Positions 30,925 to 38,262 of a stretch of DNA of 64,000 nt are shown here, piece after piece. The stretch is from Clostridiales bacterium (lineage in GTDB: Bacteria; Bacillota; Clostridia; Peptostreptococcales; Anaerovoracaceae), in the NCBI GenBank assembly GCA_015058215.1, contig SVCU01000002.1, positions 1-64,000 of the forward strand. The letters run 5' to 3'. The notes beneath the pieces were generated by a model that did not search any database, was not told where the DNA came from, and saw only the letters and a list, made by a program, of their open reading frames with translations. The first letter of the stretch is position 1. Each line of letters begins with the position of its first letter. Made by a program: the position numbers and the translations under genes.

Positions 30925-31029
30925 ATGAAGAACCAATGCAGAAAATCCGTATGGGGCTGGGCCGTTCCTGTGGCCATGCTGGCTGCCGGCATCGCGCTGG
31001 TGGTCGTTGGCGCAAAAGGCCTGAAGTAA
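30925..31029 (+). CDS. Small membrane peptide of 34 residues
   Basis: Reads MKNQCRKSVWGWAVPVAMLA and continues with a Gly/Val-rich hydrophobic stretch ending GAKGLK: one membrane helix with basic ends. AAGGGG lies about 9 bases before the ATG and TATACT 32 bases upstream, though without a good -35. A hairpin follows. I know no family. It could be a toxin-like or regulatory peptide, but nothing proves that it is translated. Confidence 0.5.
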   Translation: MKNQCRKSVWGWAVPVAMLAAGIALVVVGAKGLK

Positions 31030-31048
31030 ATCAAAAGGGTTAAAAAGG

Positions 31049-31078
31049 AAGGGTGGACGTCGCAAGCGCCCACCCTTC
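31049..31078 (+). terminator. Hairpin, probable terminator after the small membrane peptide
   Basis: Arms AAGGGTGG and CCACCCTT enclose a loop of about 13 bases; the tail is TCTATTAT, only partly T-rich. Confidence 0.55.
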
Positions 31079-31137
31079 TATTATGCCTACAAAGTCGCAA
31101 GAAATTGCGAAAATGCGCGAAGAAATTGTGAATGGCC

Positions 31138-31166
31138 TTGCAGATTCCGGGGGACGGGTATATAAT
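31138..31166 (+). promoter_or_regulatory. Promoter of the HTH-zinc ribbon-SPFH operon
   Basis: TTGCAG (31138-31143), 17-base spacer, perfect TATAAT (31161-31166), 40 bases before the HTH gene ATG. Confidence 0.8.
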
Positions 31167-31205
31167 GGGGCCAACAAATCCTGTCGGTATATGAGAGGTA
31201 AACCC

Positions 31206-31442
31206 ATGAAAATCAGTTATAAAAAGCTCTGGATCTTACTGATCGAGCGGGACATCAGTCCGGCCACGCTTCGCAAGGATCTGAGCATCGCAACCGGTAC
31301 CATGACCAAACTTCGCCGCGACGAAGAGGTGGCGTTATCGGTACTTTTGCGTATCTGTGAGTATTTGCACTGCGATATTGGTGATATTTGTTCTGCGCTC
31401 CCTGTGGAGCAGGATTTTGCTTGGGAAAGAGGTGAAGCATAA
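31206..31442 (+). CDS. Small Cro/CI-type helix-turn-helix regulator
   Basis: 78 residues starting MKISYKKLWILLIERDISPA; the HTH is at DISPATLRKDLSIATGTMTKLRRDE-like positions 16-40, followed by VLLRICEYLHCDIGDIC, the pattern of YozG-like single-domain XRE regulators. The ATG at 31206 has GAGAGGT in front. It is the first gene of a four-gene operon and is likely its autoregulator. The stop overlaps the next start by one base (TAATG). Confidence 0.85.
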   Translation: MKISYKKLWILLIERDISPATLRKDLSIATGTMTKLRRDEEVALSVLLRICEYLHCDIGDICSALPVEQDFAWERGEA

Positions 31443-33088
31443 TGGCATTTTGCACAAATTGCGGGAAAGAATTGGTTGACGGTGCGAAATTCTGTGCATT
31501 TTGCGGAACCGCAAACGAAAAAAGCAATACCAAAAGAGAAATTGTGTTTGAAGGGAAAGTACATAAATGCCCCAGCTGCGGGGAAGTGTTGGACGCTTTT
31601 GTTGCAACTTGTCCGGTTTGCGGCCATGAATTAAGAGATGCCTCAAATTCCGAGGCGGTTCATGTGTTTGCATCCAGACTGGTCAGCGCAAAGACTGTAC
31701 GAGAAAAAGCGGAGATTATTAGGAATTTTCCCATCCCCAACACAAAAGAAGACATTTTGGAGTTTATGATTCTTGCCTCCACGAATATTGATAATAAATT
31801 GGAACCGGATTTGTACTCCGCGTGGCAAGTGAAAACGGAGCAGGCATATCAGAAAGCACAAATTGTTTTTCAAAAGGAAAGTGAACTTTCCCGAATTCAA
31901 AATATCTATGAGAAGGTTAGTGCGAAATTAGCGAAACAAAAGAAACAGGATAAGGTAAAAAAAGCGGGGAATATCCTTGCGGAATTGATGCCGGTTTTAC
32001 CAAATGTAATCATCGTGACAGGGTGGCTGATAAGTATCTTTGTATTGTTGCCTTTGTGCAGGGTGAATCTTGATAGTGTGGGAACAAACGGGTATCAAAT
32101 CATTCTCATGCTCGATTTTATTGCTGGTGCAATTTTCATTCCTTTTGCATTTAAGGCGAATTCGTCATTGCCTAAAATAATTGCCGCCTTGGGTTTGATT
32201 TTGAGCATTTTGGTTTTAATTCCTCTTTGCGGAGAAAACCTTGACGATGTTGGAACAAATGCCTTCCAAATTATTTTAATGGTGGATATCGTTTGTAGCG
32301 TAATCATTCTGATTAGAATGCTCAAACGCCAGGGCAATGTTGAAAAGACGAAGGGTTTACTGAATGGCGTAGTAGTTTTAATTGCGTTTGCGTTTGTGGC
32401 AATTATGCTGATTGCGTATGGTATTAGCAGTGTAGTAACAGCAATTACTGTGACGAATGAAACGGCAGAAAAAGAGCAAGAACACCACCAGGCGATAAGT
32501 GTGAAATATGAGTGGCCGATAACTGGCCTAAGCCAATACTTACCTTTGCCACCGACTCAATATGGAGAAATTCAAACAGATAACGAGACGAGATTTAATA
32601 TTGACGTATATCAGGTAACCCCTGCGGATTTCGACCTTTATGCGAAGGCGTGTGAAGAAAAAGGTTTCACTATAAATACGACAAAGACAGATCAAGTTTT
32701 CTACGCTTATCATGAGGAAAAATATGAAATAAGCATTTTCTATTACGAAGATGAAGAAACCTTGAAGATTTATCTGGATGCTCCGGAACAAATGTCTGAT
32801 ATAAAATGGCCAACGATAGGTTTAGCACAAAAGCTTCCTGTTCCCGACGTTCTTGTAGGGAGAATTTGGCATGATTCTTCGGAACAATTCGGGGTGGATT
32901 TGGCAGAGGTTACGCAAGAAGTCTTTGATAGATACATAGATGCATGCATGGAAAAAGGATTTACTGTTGACTACAGAAGAAGTGCAAGCTATTTTAATGC
33001 GTATAACAAAGAAGGAGAAGAATTGACGTTATCTTTGCAGATCTTCGATGTTATGGAAGTTAGTATTAAAGCCACGAAAAAAGAATAA
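31442..33088 (+). CDS. Zinc-ribbon membrane protein with two C-terminal repeats
   Basis: 548 residues. Two zinc ribbons at the N-terminus: CTNCGKELVDGAKFCAFCG (about 4-22) and CPSCGEVLDAFVATCPVCG (about 43-61). A helical charged region follows (about 75-175), then four to five membrane segments (about 180-345) containing an internal duplication (LLPLCRVNLDSVGTNGYQII and LIPLCGENLDDVGTNAFQII). The C-terminal 200 residues hold two copies of a domain beginning WPITGLSQYLPLP and WPTIGLAQKLPVP, which I associate with DUF6591. Function unknown. Coupled to the HTH gene; the SPFH gene follows after 15 bases. AT-rich. Confidence 0.8.
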   Translation: MAFCTNCGKELVDGAKFCAFCGTANEKSNTKREIVFEGKVHKCPSCGEVLDAFVATCPVCGHELRDASNSEAVHVFASRLVSAKTVREKAEIIRNFPIPNTKEDILEFMILASTNIDNKLEPDLYSAWQVKTEQAYQKAQIVFQKESELSRIQNIYEKVSAKLAKQKKQDKVKKAGNILAELMPVLPNVIIVTGWLISIFVLLPLCRVNLDSVGTNGYQIILMLDFIAGAIFIPFAFKANSSLPKIIAALGLILSILVLIPLCGENLDDVGTNAFQIILMVDIVCSVIILIRMLKRQGNVEKTKGLLNGVVVLIAFAFVAIMLIAYGISSVVTAITVTNETAEKEQEHHQAISVKYEWPITGLSQYLPLPPTQYGEIQTDNETRFNIDVYQVTPADFDLYAKACEEKGFTINTTKTDQVFYAYHEEKYEISIFYYEDEETLKIYLDAPEQMSDIKWPTIGLAQKLPVPDVLVGRIWHDSSEQFGVDLAEVTQEVFDRYIDACMEKGFTVDYRRSASYFNAYNKEGEELTLSLQIFDVMEVSIKATKKE

Positions 33089-33103
33089 AGAGGAGGTTCT
33101 GCT

Positions 33104-33922
33104 TTGTTTAATAAAGAAATCCTTTTCGATATCGCCATCCCGGTTTTCAAAAAATGCGTGGAGAAAATCGGCGGAGAAAAGAAAAAGCCTGGTATTCTGG
33201 ATTCCATCCGCTGCGATGAACCTTCGTACTTAATTTGGAAGTGGCGTCCGGAGGACAAGTCTGCAAAGGCGTCCGGGCGAGAAAATTCCATCCGCTGGGG
33301 GTCTTCCCTTCGCGTGAAGGAAGGCGAAGTTGCGGTCTTTGTTTGCAGCATGCCGACGGGGAGCAAGACCGAATTCATCAAGGGGCCTTTCAATCAAATC
33401 CTTGAAACGGCAAACCTTCCTGTGATCGCGGATTTTATCGGCGAAGGGTATAGTGGCGGGACGCCGTTCCCGGCAGAGGTCTATTTTATTAACATGGCGA
33501 AGCTGATCCAGGTGAAGTTCGGCGTGCCGTACTTCGATGTGTTCGACCCTCGTTTCGCAGATCTGAGCGTGCCTGTTGCGGTCAGAGGGACGGTCAGTTT
33601 CCGCATTACCAACTACAAAGAGTTTGTGAAGCTGCATCGTCTGATCGATTTCAGCCTGGACGATTTTCAACTGCAGATCCGCGATGCGGTCAGACGTTCT
33701 GTGAAGGATATTGTGGCGAATGCGCCGGCTGCGCATAACATTCCGGTCGTTCAGATTGAAAGCAAAATTGCGCAGATCAATGATGCCGTGGAATACGATA
33801 TCCGCGAGCGACTGAAAGAAACCTTTGGGGTTACGGTTACCGCCGTGGATATCGGCGCGATTGAAATTGATAAGGCTAGCGAGGGGTATCGGAAACTGAT
33901 GAAAAGTACCAGAGAGATTTGA
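33104..33922 (+). CDS. SPFH-domain protein, YdjI (virion core-like) group
   Basis: 272 residues starting at TTG with AGGAGG in front. The N-terminal part (SIRCDEPSYLIWKWRPED, RVKEGEVAVFVCSM) and the central GTVSFRITNYKEFVKLH fit the SPFH/YdjI family of membrane-associated scaffolds; in Bacillus YdjI works with PspA. Family members usually carry a C-terminal zinc ribbon and are longer. Here that ribbon is absent, while the preceding gene supplies two zinc ribbons on a membrane protein. Base composition is intermediate between the AT-rich neighbours and the core. Confidence 0.8.
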   Translation: MFNKEILFDIAIPVFKKCVEKIGGEKKKPGILDSIRCDEPSYLIWKWRPEDKSAKASGRENSIRWGSSLRVKEGEVAVFVCSMPTGSKTEFIKGPFNQILETANLPVIADFIGEGYSGGTPFPAEVYFINMAKLIQVKFGVPYFDVFDPRFADLSVPVAVRGTVSFRITNYKEFVKLHRLIDFSLDDFQLQIRDAVRRSVKDIVANAPAAHNIPVVQIESKIAQINDAVEYDIRERLKETFGVTVTAVDIGAIEIDKASEGYRKLMKSTREI

Positions 33923-33969
33923 GAAAGGGAAAAAGACCGTTAATAAATTTTATGGAGAAAGGTTAAAAA

Positions 33970-34476
33970 ATGGCACGACAAATTGTAACTATGGAACAAG
34001 CTAAAAAAGCACTCGGGATAGAATCTTTTAGAAATTTGACGGCAGAAAAAGTAGTTGAATTTATGTCACTTATTCCTAATATGGACAAAGATGTTGCCAT
34101 GGAGATTATCAAACAGTTTCCTTCGTATGTAGAAATGGCAACAAATATGGTTGAAAAGCTCAAAGAGATGAGTGAAGCAGCGATGGATAAGGCTAGCGAA
34201 AGCCAAAAGGAAACGATTGCTGCTTATAAAACGGTTCTTCTTAGTTTGGAAGAATTGTTGAAAAAAGAAGATCTCTCTTTCGAAGAACGTAAAGAAATCA
34301 ATGAACAGATGATTCTTGTTGCAGATAAAATCGCTGCGAAAGATAAAGAGTATAAAAACTTTTTGTTAGATGCAATGAAAACCGTTACACCATTTATTGG
34401 TGGGGCGTTAGTTTTAGGGGCGGCGATTTTGGGAGTAAGTGCAAAAGGTATCCAGCTACCCACTATTAAGAAGTAA
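33970..34476 (+). CDS. Helical protein with C-terminal membrane anchor, unknown
   Basis: 168 residues: about 130 are charged helical sequence with heptad-like spacing (MVEKLKEMSEAAMDKASESQ region and a Lys/Glu-rich part), then one hydrophobic segment TPFIGGALVLGAAILGVSA near the C-terminus. I recognise no family. GAAAGG precedes the ATG, 47 bases after the SPFH stop, and a strong terminator follows, so it closes the operon. A tail-anchored partner of the SPFH protein is a reasonable guess. Confidence 0.7.
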   Translation: MARQIVTMEQAKKALGIESFRNLTAEKVVEFMSLIPNMDKDVAMEIIKQFPSYVEMATNMVEKLKEMSEAAMDKASESQKETIAAYKTVLLSLEELLKKEDLSFEERKEINEQMILVADKIAAKDKEYKNFLLDAMKTVTPFIGGALVLGAAILGVSAKGIQLPTIKK

Positions 34477-34517
34477 AAAAGGACGAGCAGTAGAAACTCT
34501 ACTGCTCGTCCTTTTTT
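34475..34517 (+). terminator. Strong bidirectional terminator closing the SPFH operon
   Basis: Fourteen-base-pair stem GGACGAGCAGTAGA (34481-34494) with its exact complement (34498-34511), three-base loop AAC, T run on one side and A run on the other, so it can also end the leftward gene that stops at 34530. Confidence 0.92.
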
Positions 34518-34529
34518 GCTTAAAAATAT

Positions 34530-35249
34530 TTACAGTTCCACCAGTTCCCCCGATGCAAAGCTATAGATGTTCTCTTTCTTGAACCCGTACACACTGCCCG
34601 GCAGGGCGATGTGGGGCTCAAAGGTGAAGGCTGTGACCTCGGAAAGCTTACGGCTGTTGCCGGGCTCGATGTAGATGCGGGCGGCGGAATCCTTTTCGAT
34701 GGAGTGGCCCAGGTTGCCCTTGAAGTCCAGATTCAGGTAGCCCAGCTGGAGGATCAGGCTGTTGATATAGGCAGCCAGTTCTTCAAAGGTGGTGTCCGGG
34801 GTTACGAACTGCAGCATGGATTCGTGCAGAAGATCTTCTGTCTGCAGACCGTCGTACCATTCGTCGTTTTGGATGGCTTCGTGGCCGGTTTCGGCGGTGC
34901 CGTCGTCTGTCACTTTGCCGTCTTCGATGATCAGGGTGCGGGCAAAGTCGCCCCAGATGCGGTCCTTCTGCGGACTCAGGTCCAGGGTGATGATGTCGTT
35001 CTCCCGGATCACCGCGTCCGGGATTTCGTAGCCGCGGCCGGAAACGGACTTTGCGGTTTGCTCGCCGGAAAAGGCGAAGGTGCCGATGCCCCAGTACCAA
35101 AAGGAATCTGCACCGTTTGCCAGCATAAATTCGTCGCAGCGGGCACAGAGTTCTTTCAGGGGCATGCCGGGCTGCACGATGGACGCGGCATAGGCCATGG
35201 TTCTGCGGGCCAGGGTTTGCATGGCCCGGATCTCGTTACACAAACACAT
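34530..35249 (-). CDS. M24 (pita-bread) family peptidase-like protein
   Basis: 239 residues with the methionine/Xaa-Pro aminopeptidase fold. Metal-site positions can be followed: Asp in ITLDLSPQKD, Asp in WGDFART, His in GNLGHSIEKD, Glu in FTFEPHIA; the last Glu is less certain (near SFASGELVEL). The protein lacks the extra N-terminal creatinase domain. Its start overlaps the end of the MalY-type gene by 14 bases, so the two are one transcript. No clear ribosome site is seen, in keeping with coupling. The substrate is unknown. Confidence 0.75.
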   Translation of the reverse strand: MCLCNEIRAMQTLARRTMAYAASIVQPGMPLKELCARCDEFMLANGADSFWYWGIGTFAFSGEQTAKSVSGRGYEIPDAVIRENDIITLDLSPQKDRIWGDFARTLIIEDGKVTDDGTAETGHEAIQNDEWYDGLQTEDLLHESMLQFVTPDTTFEELAAYINSLILQLGYLNLDFKGNLGHSIEKDSAARIYIEPGNSRKLSEVTAFTFEPHIALPGSVYGFKKENIYSFASGELVEL

Positions 35250-36435
35250 AGTTCTTCATGCGGTCGCAGGCTTCCTGCAGGCGGCTCATGGGCAGGGCCA
35301 GGTTCAGGCGCAGGTGGGTGGGGCCGTGGAAGGAGCGGCCGTCCTGCCAGTAAACGCCGCAATCCCAGCCGGCATGGAGCACGTCTTCGATGGTCTTGCC
35401 GTTGGCTTCGCACCACTTCTTGCAGTCCACGAAGAGCATATAGGTGCCCTGAGGCTTTGCCACTTCCACGCCGGGGAACTGGGACAGGAAGTCGCAGGCG
35501 TAATCGATGTTGGCGCTGATCACCTGACGCAGTTCTTCCACCCATTCGTAGCCTTCGGGCTTGTAGGCACCCAGCAGGGCGTGGAGGGACATGACGTTCA
35601 TGGAGTTGTAGTGGCACAGGGAGGACTCCTTGTCGCAGCGCTCCTTCATCTTCTTGTTGTAAATGATGTGGTAGCTGCCCACCAGACCAGCCAGGTTGAA
35701 GGTCTTGGAGGGGGCGTACAGGGCCACGGTGCGCATCTTGGCGTCTTCGCTGACGGACTGGGTGGGCACGTGTTTGTAGCCGGGCATGATGATGTCGCTC
35801 CAGATTTCGTCGGAGACCACCTCTACATCATACTTCTTGAAGAGTTCCATGGCTTTTTCCACTTCCCGGCGTTCCCAGACGCGGCCGGTGGGGTTGTGGG
35901 GGGAGCAGAAAATGGCGGCGTGGATCTTTTTCTCCACGATCTTCTTTTCCATGTCTTCGAAATCCATACGCCAGGTGCCTTCTTCGTCCTGGTAGAGGGC
36001 GGAGTGGATGATGTTGTAGCCGTTGTTCTTCAGAACGCCGGTGAAGCCGATGTAGGTGGGAGAATGGACCAGAACGTTGTCGCCGCGGCTGCAGAGGACA
36101 CTGAGTGCGGTGGCAACGCCGCCCAGCACGCCGTTTTCATAGCCGATGTGGTCTTTGGTGATACCGGTGATGCCGTGATGCACCTCGTGCCACTTGGCGA
36201 TGGCTTCGAAATAATCATCGTAAGGGTCGAAATAGCCGAACATGGGGTGCTTGGCCCGTTCTACCAGGGCTTCGGTGATGGTGGGGACCGTGGGGAAACT
36301 CATGTCGGCGATCCACATGGGGATGGGATCGAAGCCTTCCCGAAGGCCGCCGCCGTAGTGGCCGGTCTTGATGGCATCCAGGGCGATAGCGTCTTTGCCG
36401 GTGCGGTCGATGATGCTGGTGAAATCGTATTTCAT
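35236..36435 (-). CDS. MalY/PatB-type PLP-dependent C-S lyase or aminotransferase
   Basis: 399 residues, fold type I class II aminotransferase. The PLP lysine is in YAPSKTFNLAGLVGSY near residue 235; IPMWIADMSFP, SPHNPTGRVW and VVSDEIWSDI are typical of the MalY/PatB cystathionine beta-lyase branch. It likely cleaves cystathionine or cysteine to pyruvate, ammonia and a thiol. GAAAGGAG precedes the ATG. Confidence 0.88.
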   Translation of the reverse strand: MKYDFTSIIDRTGKDAIALDAIKTGHYGGGLREGFDPIPMWIADMSFPTVPTITEALVERAKHPMFGYFDPYDDYFEAIAKWHEVHHGITGITKDHIGYENGVLGGVATALSVLCSRGDNVLVHSPTYIGFTGVLKNNGYNIIHSALYQDEEGTWRMDFEDMEKKIVEKKIHAAIFCSPHNPTGRVWERREVEKAMELFKKYDVEVVSDEIWSDIIMPGYKHVPTQSVSEDAKMRTVALYAPSKTFNLAGLVGSYHIIYNKKMKERCDKESSLCHYNSMNVMSLHALLGAYKPEGYEWVEELRQVISANIDYACDFLSQFPGVEVAKPQGTYMLFVDCKKWCEANGKTIEDVLHAGWDCGVYWQDGRSFHGPTHLRLNLALPMSRLQEACDRMKNYVFV

Positions 36436-36475
36436 GTGGTGCTCCTTTCAGTGGCAAAGTGTGGTATAGGGGGAT

Positions 36476-36506
36476 GGGGCGCGCGGATTTGGAACTTGCG
36501 CGCCCC
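36476..36506. repeat. GC-arm hairpin of the dispersed family
   Basis: Arms GGGGCGCGC (36476-36484) and GCGCGCCCC (36498-36506), 13-base loop GGATTTGGAACTT. It lies between the lyase start and the end of the amidohydrolase-like gene. Confidence 0.8.
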
Positions 36507-36516
36507 GCGTCTTGCG

Positions 36517-38193
36517 CTATTCGTCGTCTTCCTCTTCGTCTTCCCAGGCGTCTTCATCCCAGTCGTCGGAAGCGGGTGCTTCCAGGGAAACGGGATTGCC
36601 GGAAAGGACGGTCATTACAACGGGGATCGTTCTGGGATCTTCGCCGGTGGCCAGAGGATCCCGCTCCAGAACAGTGAAATCGGCAGGGTTCCCTTTGGCG
36701 ATGCTGCCGGTCTTTTCACAGCGGCGCAGCATCTGGGCGGCGCGGCCGCAGAGGACATCCAGCAGCGCTTCCGCGGTTTCGGCAGTTTGAGGTAGGCTGC
36801 CGGGGGCGGGAAGCTTGGTGACAAAGGTGAGGTCTTCCTCCAGACAGAGGTCTTCCAGTTTGTCTTCTTCTGCAGCGGTGAGGCCGGAGACCTTCAGAGT
36901 GAGACGGGCCTTCTTGGAGGCGGTGCGGGCGGCCTGCAGGGCTTCTGCGGCAGCCTGGGCAGTATCGGGACCGGCGGCCTGAATGACCACATCGTAACCG
37001 TGGTCGGCGGCCTGGACTGCGTACTGAGTCATGAACTCCGTGCCGAGGGACAGCTGCCCCTCTTCGGCTTCGGAAACAGCCAGGGTAAGGGTGTTGGCGT
37101 TGATCAGCCCTTCCAGCTCGCTGCAGAGGGTCTGCTTCTGGTCCAGACGTTTCTGGCTCAGGTAAATATCGGTTTCCCGTTTATAAACGGTGGTGGAATG
37201 GTACCGCTGCAAGGGGTTCCCCTCCTGCGCGTTGTTGATCAGGAAGGACAGGAAGGTGCGGCTCAGATAGTCGGGGCAGCCGCTTTCCAGCAGGGCGGTA
37301 TAGCCGGAAGCTGCGGCTTTGGCGGAGAGCTCCCAGGCCACCTTGGAAACTTCTTCGGGATCGAAGGGCTCCAGGATGCCCATGAGCCAGCCTGTGAGAC
37401 CGGGGCCTTCGGCGCAGCCGGTAATGATGCCGGCTTCGTCGCGGCGGTAGTACTGATAGCCGATCAGGGTGTCCCGCAGAAGAGGCCAGGGATCGTTATC
37501 GGTTTCGATTTCGCCTACGCCTTCGCCGTCCTCTTCCTCTTCTGCTTCGTCCCACTGGTCCATATCGAAGCCTTCTTCGGAATGGCGGCTCATGACGGAA
37601 TCCGCGGCGCTGTTGGTACCGCGGGGGGCAGCTTTGTGCTCGGAAACGCCCTGCATGCGCCGGTATTCTTCCAGAATGAAATCGTGGACAAAATCCAGGG
37701 CGGCGGAGTTCAGCAGCATCTGGTTGCCCTGGTCGCTGAGCAGGAACAGGGGCTTTTCGGGGGAGAGGGGATCCAGAAGGGCCCGCACGGTCCGGGCGGC
37801 TTCCTCCTCTGCGAAAAGGTCTTCGCTGTAGCCGAAGGCGAAGATGCGGTCCACTTCGGGGTGCTCTGCAATGTAAACGGCCAAAGCGTCCACGATCTGG
37901 GGAAGATCCATGGAAGGACTCAGGGCCAGAGAGAACTGTGCGAAGGTATCCCGCACCAGGGTGCTTTCGCTGTCGAAGAAGCCGGGTACCAGGGCACCTC
38001 CCTCCAGATCGATGCGCTGGGTGGACTTACCGCAGAGTTCCTGCAGATCTTCTTCGTCACCCACGGCCAGAACGACACCGTCTTTTACGGCAACGGCGGT
38101 AGCCGGTGCGGCATCGGGGTCCAGCGTGATGATGGTCCCGTTGCAGAACAAGGTGTCGGCGGTGGTTTTTTTCTTGAAAAGATTGAATGCCAT
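36517..38193 (-). CDS. Amidohydrolase-like protein (YtcJ type) without metal ligands
   Basis: 558 residues with the composite layout of YtcJ-like amidohydrolases: ADTLFCNGTIITLDPD at the start, GGALVPGFFDSESTL where active enzymes have PGFxDxHxH, and a C-terminal GSIAKGNPADFTVLERDPL that matches the usual KGxxADF/VVLD end. The His-x-His pair is replaced by Glu-Ser, and the later segment reads VVIQAAGPDTAQ in place of the usual His-Ala-x-Gly-Asp. It therefore looks like a pseudoenzyme. Acidic stretches occur near residues 215-235 and at the C-terminus. AAGGAGG precedes the ATG. Confidence 0.75.
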   Translation of the reverse strand: MAFNLFKKKTTADTLFCNGTIITLDPDAAPATAVAVKDGVVLAVGDEEDLQELCGKSTQRIDLEGGALVPGFFDSESTLVRDTFAQFSLALSPSMDLPQIVDALAVYIAEHPEVDRIFAFGYSEDLFAEEEAARTVRALLDPLSPEKPLFLLSDQGNQMLLNSAALDFVHDFILEEYRRMQGVSEHKAAPRGTNSAADSVMSRHSEEGFDMDQWDEAEEEEDGEGVGEIETDNDPWPLLRDTLIGYQYYRRDEAGIITGCAEGPGLTGWLMGILEPFDPEEVSKVAWELSAKAAASGYTALLESGCPDYLSRTFLSFLINNAQEGNPLQRYHSTTVYKRETDIYLSQKRLDQKQTLCSELEGLINANTLTLAVSEAEEGQLSLGTEFMTQYAVQAADHGYDVVIQAAGPDTAQAAAEALQAARTASKKARLTLKVSGLTAAEEDKLEDLCLEEDLTFVTKLPAPGSLPQTAETAEALLDVLCGRAAQMLRRCEKTGSIAKGNPADFTVLERDPLATGEDPRTIPVVMTVLSGNPVSLEAPASDDWDEDAWEDEEEDDE

Positions 38194-38262
38194 AAGGGCC
38201 TCCTTTGGAAGCGGGCAGAGCCCGCGCTGATGGGGAACAGGCTGCCTTTGGAGGGCCTGTGG

